A stretch of DNA of 64,000 nucleotides from Bradyrhizobium_A sp052115025 (lineage in GTDB: Bacteria; Pseudomonadota; Alphaproteobacteria; Rhizobiales; Xanthobacteraceae). Below, one piece after another: positions 35,494-46,557 of this stretch. How positions within the stretch are numbered: position 1 is the first letter of the stretch; the number at the start of each line of letters is the position of its first letter. Below the pieces are notes generated by a model. That model saw nothing but the letters and a program-made list of their open reading frames with translations. It made no database searches and was not told the DNA's origin. The position numbers and the translations under genes were made by a program. Location: positions 124,001 through 188,000 of the forward strand of contig NZ_JBFRFW010000008.1 of NCBI RefSeq assembly GCF_052115025.1, read 5' to 3'.

Positions 35494-37373
35494 ATGTCCG
35501 CCGAAACCGACGATCTGCCACTGGCGCGGGAATTTCCGCCGGCAACCCACGACGACTGGAAGACGCTGGTCGACGGCGTGTTGAAGGGCGCCCCCTTCGA
35601 CCGTCTCGTCAGCAAGACCTATGATGGCTTGCACATCACGCCGATCTATGGCCGCGCAGCGAACGCCGGCCTCGTGGCGGGCCGTCCTGCCGCCACCCCA
35701 TGGCGGATCATGCAGCGGGTCGACCACCCCGACGCCGCCACCGCCAACGCACAGGCGCTGACCGACCTGGAAAACGGCGCGAACGGGCTGGCGCTGGTGT
35801 TCGCCGGCGCCCATGGCGCCCATGGCTTTGGCCTCGAGCCGTCAGTGGCCGCGCTCGAGCAGATCTTCGCCGGCATCTATCCCGACGCCGGCATCGGCAT
35901 CGAGTTCCAGATCGGCCCGCAGACCCGCGACATGCCGCAGCGGTTCGCCGATCTGCTCGCCAGGCGGAATATCCCTCCGGCCAGCGTGGACGCCCGGTTC
36001 GGTTTCGATCCGATCGGCGCGGGCGCCGCCGGCGGCAGCAGCCCTTACGACTGGTCCGAGATTGCCGCGCATTTCGGCCCGGCTGTCGCGCAGTTCGCGA
36101 CCATCGGGTTCCGCGGCCCCTACGCGGTCGCGGACGGCCGCGTGATTCATGACGCCGGCGGCTCGGAAGCGCAGGAGCTCGCCTTCGTCGTCGCGACGGC
36201 GGTGGCGTATCTGCGCGCGCTGGAGGCTGCGGGGCTCGGGCTCGATGCGGCACGGCGCATGATCTATGCGCGGCTCAGCGCCGATGCCGACCAGTTCATG
36301 ACGCTGGCGAAATTCCGTGCGCTGCGCGTGCTGTGGGCGCATGTCGAACGGCATTGCGGCCTCGAACCGCAGCCGCTGGTCATCGCCGCCGACACTGCGT
36401 GGCGGATGCTGACCCAGCGCGACCCTTATGTGAACGTGCTGCGCGCGACGATTGCGACCTTCGCGGCCGGTCTCGGCGGCGCCAACAGTATCACGGTGCT
36501 GCCCCACACGCTGGCGCTGGGATTGCCGGACGCCTTCGCGCGGCGCATCGCGCGCAACGCCCAGCTCATCCTTCTCGAGGAATCCAACCTCGACAAGGTC
36601 ACCGATCCCGCCGCCGGCTCCGGCGGCATCGAGGAGCTGACCGCGGAGGTGGCCAAGGCGGCGTGGGCCCTGTTCCAGGAGATCGAGAAAGCCGGCGGCA
36701 CCTTCGCCGCGCTCAGGCAGAACCTGATCCAGGATCGGGTCGCCGCCGTGCGTGCAGCCCGCGACAAGAATATCGCCCGCCGCAAGGACGTGCTCACCGG
36801 CGCCAGCGAGTTTCCCAACCTCCATGAGGCGCCGGCCGAGGTGCTGCAGGCGACGCCAGTCACGCTGCCGCCCTATGGCGAGCCGAAATTCACCTTCACC
36901 GCACTGGCCCCGATCCGCCTCGCCGAGCCGTTCGAACGGCTGCGCGACCGTTCCGATCGCGTGCTCGCGGAGCACGGTGCCCGGCCGAAAGTCTACCTCG
37001 CCAATGTCGGCACCGCGGCTGACTTCACCGCACGTGCGACCTTCGCCAGGAGCTTCTTCGAAGCCGGCGGCATCGAGGCCGTCGATGGCGATGGCGGCAC
37101 GGACACTGCAGCGATCGCGGCCGCGTTCAGGAAATCCGGCGCCGCGCTGGCCTGCCTGTGCTCATCGGACAAGGTCTACGCGACACTCGCCGAGGCGACG
37201 GCCCGGGCACTTCAGTCGGCGGGCGCCGGACATATCTATCTCGCAGGCCGCGGCGGCGAGCACGAGGCTGCGCTACGGGCTGCCGGCGTCGGTGATTTCA
37301 TCCATGCCGGGGGCGATGCGCTGGCGACGCTCGACGCTGCTTTTGCTCAAGCATTTGCCCAAGTGAGGGTGCC

Positions 37374-37377
<4 letters not shown>
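35494..37377 (+). CDS. mutA: Methylmalonyl-CoA mutase small (beta) subunit
   Basis: The 627-residue protein has an N-terminal TIM-barrel mutase domain (PIYGR and AATPWRIMQRVDHPD near the start) and a C-terminal B12-binding-like domain (about 490-625). This domain lacks the DxHxxG cobalamin-ligand motif, as expected for the non-catalytic subunit. Its stop overlaps the large-subunit start by 4 bp. The heterodimer interconverts methylmalonyl-CoA and succinyl-CoA in propionate metabolism or the ethylmalonyl-CoA pathway. Confidence 0.93.
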
Positions 37378-39533
<2,156 letters not shown>

Positions 39534-39537
39534 ATCA

Positions 39538-40518
39538 ATGCAGCACGAACACACGATCACGCCGCGCGCGACGCCGGCGAAGACTCTCCATATCGCCGCG
39601 CGCGCGGCGGTCCTGTGGCTCGCCATGGCCGCGTCGGCGCCGGCTGTCGCCGCCGCCGATCCCGCCGCCTACGCGTCCAAGAGCAAGGTGGTCGAAACCA
39701 CCGTCGGCCTTGACGCCACGATCAAGGCTGACGCGCCGCTCGCCGCCAACCTGCTGGCCGAGGGCAAGCGCTGGGCGGAGAAATCCCGCCGCGAGGCCGA
39801 GACCGAAGCAAAGGCATCGCCCGAGCTGTTCCGGGACGGCAATCCCTGGTCGTTCGAGCGCCGGTACACCACCGACGCCGTGATCGCCGACCGCTATGTC
39901 AGCATCACCCGGCAGGAGTACAGCTACACCGGCGGCGCTCACCCCAACACGGTCCTCGACACCATCCTGTGGGACCGCACGACCGGCAAGCGCATCAGCA
40001 TCCGCCCGTTCTTCACCGAGCTCGCCGACGGCGGCCCGACCCTGACCGCGCTGCGCACAGCGATCATCGCGGCCCTCAAGGCCGAAAAGAAGGAACGCGG
40101 GGTCGAGGACGCCCCCGAGATGGACTGGTTCAAGGACATCGAGCCGAAGCTGCTCAAGATCGGGCCGGTCAGCCTCGCGCCATCGACCGTCTCCGGCAAG
40201 AGCTCCGGCCTCGTCTTCATCTACTCGCCCTATGCCGTCGGCTCCTATGCCGAGGGCAGCTATGAGGCCTACGTGCCGTGGGAAGCCGTCAAGTCGTTCC
40301 TGACCCCGGAAGGGGCCGCGATCTTCGGCGGCAGTCGTCCCGCCACCGACAAGCCCAAACAAGCGGCGGCTGTCTCGCGGCGCCTCAACTGGCCAGACGG
40401 CCGTTGCCCGACGTGCCCGACTGGTCGTCGTCCTCGGTGCAGACCCGGTTGCGTCCCAGCCGCTTGGCGAGATAAAGCCGCCGGTCCGCTTCCGCCACCA
40501 GCGCATCCCAGCTCTTGA
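39538..40518 (+). CDS. Exported DUF3298-domain (RsiV-like) protein
   Basis: The 326-residue product has GGAG 8 nt before its ATG, only 4 bp after the scpA stop. A signal peptide (about 15-39, ending VAAA) precedes a PdaC/DUF4163-DUF3298-like domain with RQEYSYTGGAHPNTVLDTILWDRTTGK and EAYVPWEAVKSFLTPEGAAIFGG. After about residue 263 the sequence turns into a Cys/Pro/Arg-rich tail that overlaps the convergent GGDEF gene by 134 bp. That tail looks like read-through of a lost stop rather than a domain. Periplasmic; function unknown. Confidence 0.78.
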   Translation: MQHEHTITPRATPAKTLHIAARAAVLWLAMAASAPAVAAADPAAYASKSKVVETTVGLDATIKADAPLAANLLAEGKRWAEKSRREAETEAKASPELFRDGNPWSFERRYTTDAVIADRYVSITRQEYSYTGGAHPNTVLDTILWDRTTGKRISIRPFFTELADGGPTLTALRTAIIAALKAEKKERGVEDAPEMDWFKDIEPKLLKIGPVSLAPSTVSGKSSGLVFIYSPYAVGSYAEGSYEAYVPWEAVKSFLTPEGAAIFGGSRPATDKPKQAAAVSRRLNWPDGRCPTCPTGRRPRCRPGCVPAAWRDKAAGPLPPPAHPSS

Positions 40519-42157
40519 GCCCGGGACGATAGGTCGCGACGCCGAAGCTCGCCGTCACCGACAGCACCGCCGGTGCCTCGGGCACCGACATCAGCCGCAG
40601 TGCGGTCCGCAGCCGCTCGGCGATCACACGGCCCTCGTCGTTGCGCTCGGCCTGCACCAGCACCACGAACTCCTCGCCGCCATGGCGGGCAAACGACGTC
40701 CCCGGCCGCAGGCGCGACTGCACGGTCGCGGCAACGCATTTCAACACGGCATCGCCGACGCCGTGACCATAGGTGTCGTTGATCGACTTGAAGTAGTCGA
40801 TATCCAGCATGATCAGCGCCAGCGACCGTCCGGTACGGTCGGCTTCGGTCACGGCGCGGCGCCCGATCGTCTCCAGCGCCCGGCGATTCAACAGGCCGGT
40901 CAACGGGTCGGTCTCCGACAGCCGCTTGAGCTTGGCCGCCATCCGCTCCTGATCGAGCTCGGTATCCTTCTGTTGCCGCTGCTGCTGCCGGAGCACATCG
41001 AGGCTCGCGAACAACTCCTGCATTTCTTCGCTGCCCTGCCGGCTGTCCGGCGGCTCGGTCAGCACCCCCTGCGCGATCGCCACGATCTGCTCACGGGCCG
41101 CCATCAGCGGCAGGAACAGCAGGTGGTGCAGCGCCACGCCGATCAGCACCAGCGCAGACCATACCGACAGCATCAGCGCGGCGGTGAACGCCAGCATCCG
41201 CTGCGCCCGGTCGCGCGCTTCGGTGACCCGCCGATGGGAAATCTGACCGATCAGCTCACGCAGGGTTTCCGACGGCTTCATGCCGGGAACGTACTGCGCG
41301 GTGAAATCCGCCAGACTCATCCGGCCGCTCATCAGCGCGATGTTGTCCGCCACCTGACGGGCAAAAGGCAGGGCCTCACCGAAATATTTGTGATCCACGT
41401 CATCGAGCGTCTCACGCACGGATGCGTCGTCAAGCAGGGTGCTGGCGTAGTTCGAGAGCAGCGCGCGAAGCTCCGTCAGCCGCCCCTCGGTGCTGGTGAT
41501 CCGATCATACAGCTCGCGATCAGGCTCGCCCGATGACGCCAGCATCATCACCACATAGGATCCAAGCCGCCCGGCATACTCGCGCATGCTGCTGCAGATG
41601 GTGCTGAGCAGGATTTCCCGGCCGATCTGGGGGTAATCGCGTGTGATGTCTCCGCCGAGGTCGTCGCGCAGCACCGCGGCGACATCCGCCGCCGCGAACA
41701 TCTTCTCGATGGCGGTGCGGATTCGCGCACTGTCGCGCTGTTCCGGCGGCTCGGACGAAAGCGCATCCACTGCGGCGCGCCCGGCCGCGAGCTCCGCTCG
41801 GACCTTCGCCATCAGGCTCAGTTCGTCGCCGGCATGGCTGAGCGTCCGGCTGGAGAGCTTCTCCAGCGCATCGAGCGCATCGTCGGAGCGCCGCCGCGCT
41901 GCGGCGAGGTCGGCATCGAGCTGCAGCTGGGTCTCGCGTGTCGCCCCCATCCGACCGTTTGCCGGGCCACGCTCGGCCGAGACCCTGTTCGCAGCAGTCA
42001 GCGCCAGCTGAAAACGATCCAGCTCGGCCACGGCAGCGCGATCGCGCTGATAGGCCTCGAGGTTGGCCATGAACAGGATTCCGCCGAGCAGCAAGCAGCC
42101 GATCGCTGTCAGCCAGCCGGCCAGCCGGTAGAGCTTTCGAAGGCGAAGCGACGTCAT
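40385..42157 (-). CDS. Membrane diguanylate cyclase (GGDEF)
   Basis: The 590-residue protein starts at the ATG at 42157 (an upstream TTG is less likely). TM1 (about 12-32) and TM2 (about 310-340) flank a helical periplasmic sensor domain of about 280 residues. A linker leads to a C-terminal GGDEF domain with LIMLDIDYFKSINDTYGHGVGDAVL and the active-site RHGGEEF. The allosteric I-site position reads RPGT instead of RxxD, so product inhibition is probably lost. It should make cyclic di-GMP in response to an unknown periplasmic signal. Confidence 0.9.
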   Translation of the reverse strand: MTSLRLRKLYRLAGWLTAIGCLLLGGILFMANLEAYQRDRAAVAELDRFQLALTAANRVSAERGPANGRMGATRETQLQLDADLAAARRRSDDALDALEKLSSRTLSHAGDELSLMAKVRAELAAGRAAVDALSSEPPEQRDSARIRTAIEKMFAAADVAAVLRDDLGGDITRDYPQIGREILLSTICSSMREYAGRLGSYVVMMLASSGEPDRELYDRITSTEGRLTELRALLSNYASTLLDDASVRETLDDVDHKYFGEALPFARQVADNIALMSGRMSLADFTAQYVPGMKPSETLRELIGQISHRRVTEARDRAQRMLAFTAALMLSVWSALVLIGVALHHLLFLPLMAAREQIVAIAQGVLTEPPDSRQGSEEMQELFASLDVLRQQQRQQKDTELDQERMAAKLKRLSETDPLTGLLNRRALETIGRRAVTEADRTGRSLALIMLDIDYFKSINDTYGHGVGDAVLKCVAATVQSRLRPGTSFARHGGEEFVVLVQAERNDEGRVIAERLRTALRLMSVPEAPAVLSVTASFGVATYRPGLKSWDALVAEADRRLYLAKRLGRNRVCTEDDDQSGTSGNGRLAS

Positions 42158-42400
42158 GAAATGCGACCGATCCCAACCGTTCGGGCACACCAAACACGAC
42201 CATCGCTTAGAGCGGGATTAAACGCCCTGTTGCAGTGCGACGGAACTGAGCGAGTGGTAAAAAGAGTATGATCCGCGCTCGGTCATTTTACCGATGTGCT
42301 ATTTTTCGGCGTTCATTTTCAGCAATGCAACCGACGCGTTTGAAATCGCGGCGTGCAGGCGTGGGATGCCACAAGCCCGCCGCGGTTCGGCACGGCGCAG

Positions 42401-44551
42401 TCAGCGCGTTTCCGCTTCATGGCCGGAGCCCCTGCCCAGGATGGCGCGGACATGGCGCACGACATGATCCGCGACGATCGCATGGCCCTCGGCGGTCGGG
42501 TGCACGGCGCCGCTGTACATGCCGGCATAGACAGGCTGCAGGATATCGAACAGCGAGAAGCCGCTCGAATGCACGTTGGCGGTCAGGAACGCATCGTTCG
42601 GCGTGCGGAACAGCCGCCAGCGATGCTGATAGGGCAGGAAAGCCGCAGGCGAGTACGGCGAGAACCCCTCGCCGTCGGGCCAGCGACGCGGCATCGCCAT
42701 CAGGTCACCATCGGCAACCACCCGCTTCGGATCCCGCGCACACAGGCCGCGGCGCGCGAATTCGACCTGATGATCGCTCACGAGCTGGAAGCCGGTACCG
42801 GCGCCGGTGGCGAGCGCCGGACAGCCTCCGGCCCTGGCATCGTCGATGCAGCGCATCCGGGCGAAAAAATCCTTGAGAAAATCGACGGTCTCGCCAAGCC
42901 GGATCCGATCGAGCCGCAGCTTGGGATGCACATCGAGCCCGAGCACCGGCTCGTTGCCGCACAGCGCGCCGGTCTCGTCGAACTGGATCGGCTCATAGGC
43001 CGTCTGCAGCACGCGCTGCGGCGCCACGCCAAAACCGTCCTGCAGGGCGTCACGCAGCGCCTTCATGCGCTCGTCGAGCTGCTCCATGTAGACCCGTGCC
43101 ACCTGGGGCGAGAAGCGGATCTGCTGACCGATCGCGGAAGCGATCGGTGCGAGATCACCAGCGCTTTCCGTCATGGCGTAGAGCAGCAGCGCCGAGAAGC
43201 CAACGTCGTTACCGCCGATCGACAGCAGCACGGTATCGATCGGCCGCTTGCGGCTTTGCGGCGCGCACCAGCTCTTGGCGACCGCGCGGGTGGACACCTC
43301 GGTACTGCCACTTGCGTAGACCGGCAAGATGTAGGACGCAGCCATGGTCCGCGAACCACGGCACATCAAGTCGGCGAGCTGGTCGAGCTGCGCGCGGACC
43401 ATGGCATTGCCAGTGCCTTCGCGCGCCTTCTTGTCGAAAAACAGACCCTCCGTGACCTCGGAGCCGGTGCAGGCAAGGCTGATCAATGTGATCGAGCGAT
43501 GCGGGTTCTCCAGCGCGAGCTGCAGGCCAACGCGGAAGGGGTAGCCGTATTGCGAACGATGACAATCGGGACTGAGCCAGTGCGGGCCGCTCCTGGCGAA
43601 AGCCGCGGCAAACTCGGGCGAGCTCAGCCGATAGCTCAATCCCTTCGTTTCATCGTCCAGCAACCGCCGCGGCAGCACCTTCGGGTCGAAGCCCGGCGAG
43701 GAGGCCAGGCCGAACACCAGCGACCGGGTCGATGGCTCGGCGGAGGGGGCATGCGCCGCGACCTGGTCGTCACGGGCCTGCAACGGATCGTAGATCATCT
43801 GCCGCGAGGCGCTGAAGGTCACCGGCCGGTCCGGATTGCTTTCCCCCGACGCGAAGGAATCGCCCATCGCGACGATGAGCAGGTCGTCCACCGCGACGTT
43901 GCCGTCGGACAGCGTACGGCCATCAGGCAGCGCCACCTCGACCTTGACGCCGGAAGCGGCGCGGTCGAGCGAGAACGGCACGCGCGGAATGACAAGGGGC
44001 GTGGCGCAGGCGAGCTTGCGCGTTTCGGTGCGGCCACCCGCCTTGCGCGGCGTCCAGCTCCAGGCGCAGTCGCCCTGCGGCACGTCCGCGAGGCGCTCCG
44101 GCGCGAGGCGGATCACCACCGTGTGGGCCTCCGGCAGTACGTAATCCTCCTTGGCCACGCCCCAGGAGTAACGCCGCTCACACGTCACCGGATAGCGCCC
44201 CTGCCGGCTGTCGTAACAGACTGCGTCGATCGTCTGTGCCGCCCAGCCGAGCCGCGTGCTGGCATAGCGGGATCGTGCCGTAGCGGCGCAGGTATCGGGC
44301 GTGGTGATGTCACGGCAATCGGGATCGTTGAGCCGTCGTTCGGTGCGCCAGATCACGTCGGCGGGCGGCTGTGCCGTCCCGTCGCGTGCAGCCGGATAGC
44401 CGCGCTCATAGACGGCAAAGGTGCTGCTATTCCGGAAAAACCGGAAAGGGCTCTCCACCTGCCAGAGCAGGTCCGCGCAGGGCGCCGGACGTGCTCCGAG
44501 CAGGGCAAGGGCAAGCGGCAACACCGTTCGCGTGGCCGAGATCCGCACCAT
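42401..44551 (-). CDS. Large secreted SGNH/GDSL-type hydrolase
   Basis: The 716-residue protein starts at the ATG at 44551, which has GGGAGGGG just upstream. A signal peptide (about 1-26, ending PAPC or CAD) precedes an unassigned beta-rich region with several Cys (about 30-215). The hydrolase core follows: block I GDSFASGE (Ser about 232), block III IGGNDVGFS and block V VHPTAEGH. The enzyme is probably an esterase acting on a periplasmic or extracellular polymer; the substrate is unknown. It is divergent from meaB. Confidence 0.85.
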   Translation of the reverse strand: MVRISATRTVLPLALALLGARPAPCADLLWQVESPFRFFRNSSTFAVYERGYPAARDGTAQPPADVIWRTERRLNDPDCRDITTPDTCAATARSRYASTRLGWAAQTIDAVCYDSRQGRYPVTCERRYSWGVAKEDYVLPEAHTVVIRLAPERLADVPQGDCAWSWTPRKAGGRTETRKLACATPLVIPRVPFSLDRAASGVKVEVALPDGRTLSDGNVAVDDLLIVAMGDSFASGESNPDRPVTFSASRQMIYDPLQARDDQVAAHAPSAEPSTRSLVFGLASSPGFDPKVLPRRLLDDETKGLSYRLSSPEFAAAFARSGPHWLSPDCHRSQYGYPFRVGLQLALENPHRSITLISLACTGSEVTEGLFFDKKAREGTGNAMVRAQLDQLADLMCRGSRTMAASYILPVYASGSTEVSTRAVAKSWCAPQSRKRPIDTVLLSIGGNDVGFSALLLYAMTESAGDLAPIASAIGQQIRFSPQVARVYMEQLDERMKALRDALQDGFGVAPQRVLQTAYEPIQFDETGALCGNEPVLGLDVHPKLRLDRIRLGETVDFLKDFFARMRCIDDARAGGCPALATGAGTGFQLVSDHQVEFARRGLCARDPKRVVADGDLMAMPRRWPDGEGFSPYSPAAFLPYQHRWRLFRTPNDAFLTANVHSSGFSLFDILQPVYAGMYSGAVHPTAEGHAIVADHVVRHVRAILGRGSGHEAETR

Positions 44552-44655
44552 CAGCCCCTCCCGCACAACGACCTGAGCGTTAGTGGTGCCGACGGCGGCG
44601 ATGGTTCACTTGGAGGAGCGCTATGCGGCAGCCCGTCGCAATCACCTTAAGATAA

Positions 44656-44676
44656 TGGAAAATATAATATTTTCCA
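44656..44676. promoter_or_regulatory. Perfect 21-bp AT-rich palindrome
   Basis: TGGAAAATAT, a central A, and ATATTTTCCA form a perfect 10-1-10 inverted repeat. It is strikingly AT-rich for this genome. It sits in the 234-bp space between the SGNH hydrolase (minus strand) and meaB (plus strand), 110 bp before meaB. It looks like a dimeric regulator site. Confidence 0.55.
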
Positions 44677-44785
44677 GAAAACGGGATCGCGTTCCCCGGC
44701 TCGGAGTGCGGCGGCCGGCAAAATCGATGTGATCAGGGCGGCCCACGGACGTGACGCGCCGTGCGGGCTCGATTATTGAACAGGC

Positions 44786-45784
44786 ATGACTGCGCGTGAC
44801 CTGACCAGCCTCGCCGATGACGTCCGTGGCGGCCACCGTGCCGCCCTCGCCCGCGCGATCACCCTGATCGAAAGCCGGCGGGCCGACCATCAGGTCCAGG
44901 CGCGTGACCTGCTGCAACGCCTGCTGCCCGCGACAGGCCATGCCATCCGCGTCGGCATCACCGGCTCGCCGGGCGTCGGCAAGTCCACCACCATCGATGC
45001 GCTCGGCATGTACCTGATCGGGTGCGGGCACAAGGTTGCGGTGCTCGCGGTCGATCCATCCTCGGCGCGCACCGGCGGTTCGATCCTCGGCGACAAGACC
45101 CGCATGGCCCGGCTGTCGGCGGAAAACGGCGCCTATATTCGTCCCTCACCGTCGGCCGGCACGCTCGGAGGCGTCGCCGCCAAGACCCGCGAAGCGATGC
45201 TGCTGTGCGAGGCAGCCGGCTTCGACGTCGTGCTGGTGGAAACCGTGGGCATCGGCCAGTCGGAAACCGCGGTCTGCGACATGACCGATTTCTTTCTCGC
45301 CTTGATGCTGCCCGGCGCCGGCGACGAATTGCAGGGCATCAAGAAGGGCCTCGTCGAGCTCGCGGACATGATCGCGGTCAACAAGGCCGACGGTGACAAT
45401 CTCACCCGCGCCAAGGCCGCCGCGGCCGAATACAACGCCGCGCTGCACATCCTGGCGCCGCGCTCGGAGCACTGGTTTCCGCCGGTGCTGACCTATTCAG
45501 CGCTGACCGGCGCCGGGATCGCCGAGCTGTGGCAGAAGGTTCTCGCCCATCGCACCGCGATGATCGCATGCAGCGAGTTCGCCGGCCGCCGCCGCCGCCA
45601 GCAGGTCAAATGGATGTGGTCGATGCTGGAGGAGCGGATGCGCGCGCGTCTGCGTGCCGACCCGGCCATCCGCACCGCCGTCAAGGACACCGAGACGGCC
45701 GTGGCGGACGGACGCATCACCCCGGCGATCGCGGCGGACACCATCGCGAAGCTGCTCGATGCCAGCGCGTCCAAAGGATCGTGA
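44786..45784 (+). CDS. meaB: Methylmalonyl-CoA mutase-associated GTPase MeaB
   Basis: The 332-residue G3E-type GTPase has P-loop GSPGVGKS at 60-67, DPSSARTGGSILGDKTRM, the switch DVVLVETVGIGQSE, and NKAD for guanine recognition. MeaB protects methylmalonyl-CoA mutase and gates cobalamin loading, so it serves the scpA/mutA products. It lies about 5.3 kb from those genes, separated by three unrelated ones. The pcp gene starts 13 bp after its stop, probably in the same transcript. Confidence 0.95.
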   Translation: MTARDLTSLADDVRGGHRAALARAITLIESRRADHQVQARDLLQRLLPATGHAIRVGITGSPGVGKSTTIDALGMYLIGCGHKVAVLAVDPSSARTGGSILGDKTRMARLSAENGAYIRPSPSAGTLGGVAAKTREAMLLCEAAGFDVVLVETVGIGQSETAVCDMTDFFLALMLPGAGDELQGIKKGLVELADMIAVNKADGDNLTRAKAAAAEYNAALHILAPRSEHWFPPVLTYSALTGAGIAELWQKVLAHRTAMIACSEFAGRRRRQQVKWMWSMLEERMRARLRADPAIRTAVKDTETAVADGRITPAIAADTIAKLLDASASKGS

Positions 45785-45797
45785 AGCGGGGACGGCG

Positions 45798-46463
45798 ATG
45801 GACAAGGTGCGGATCCTGATCACCGGCTTCGGCCCCTTTCCCGGCGCGCCCTACAATCCGACCGAACGACTGGTGGCCCGCCTCGGCCAGTTGCGCCGCC
45901 CGGCCCTCGCTGACGTGGCCGTGAGCCGCCACATCTTCCATGTCAGCTATGGCGCCGTCGACCGCGATCTCCCTGCGCTGCTCGCCCACAACAAGCCCGA
46001 CGCGCTGCTGATGTTCGGACTGGCGCAGCGCACGCCCTACATTCGCATCGAGACGCGGGCGCGCAACGCCGTCACGACGCTGTGGCCGGATGCCGATCAC
46101 GGCCGCGGCGAGGCCGCGCGGATCACACGTCACACCGCAACGGACCGCCATTTCGGCCCGCATACCCAACGGCTGCTGCGGGCGGCGCTGCAGACAGGTG
46201 TGTGGGCCCGCCCGTCCCGCGATGCCGGACGCTATCTCTGCAACTACCTCAGCTGGAAGGCGATCGAGGCCACTGCCATGCCGAACGGTCCCCGCCTCGC
46301 GGCCTTCGTGCACATCCCGCTGATCCCGCGCGATGCGACCGGCCGACGCCGCTCGCAGATCCGGCAGGTCGCATTCGAGGAACTGGTCGATGCCGGCGAA
46401 GCCATGCTGGTGACGCTGGCGACGCTCACCCGGCAGCGCCTGCGCGCCACAGCCGCCGGTTAA
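45798..46463 (+). CDS. pcp: Pyroglutamyl-peptidase I (C15)
   Basis: The 221-residue cytosolic cysteine peptidase removes N-terminal pyroglutamate. ILITGFGPFPGAPYNPTERL is the family N-terminus. The catalytic residues are E85 in RIETRARN, C148 in GRYLCNYLSW and H172 in FVHIPLIP. The start is the ATG at 45798 with GGGGACG upstream, 13 bp after meaB. Confidence 0.9.
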   Translation: MDKVRILITGFGPFPGAPYNPTERLVARLGQLRRPALADVAVSRHIFHVSYGAVDRDLPALLAHNKPDALLMFGLAQRTPYIRIETRARNAVTTLWPDADHGRGEAARITRHTATDRHFGPHTQRLLRAALQTGVWARPSRDAGRYLCNYLSWKAIEATAMPNGPRLAAFVHIPLIPRDATGRRRSQIRQVAFEELVDAGEAMLVTLATLTRQRLRATAAG

Positions 46464-46557
46464 CCACGCCCCGAACAATCGCGCTGCCAGACCGGCAGGC
46501 GCATGGCATCCGGCGCTATTCTGGAGCCTCACCCACCGCAGCGCCCGGACCTGCGCC

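Noticed and set aside
42353..44650. 765-codon plus-strand frame
   Set aside because: It is the shadow of the SGNH hydrolase, whose signal peptide, ribosome site and catalytic blocks are all on the minus strand.
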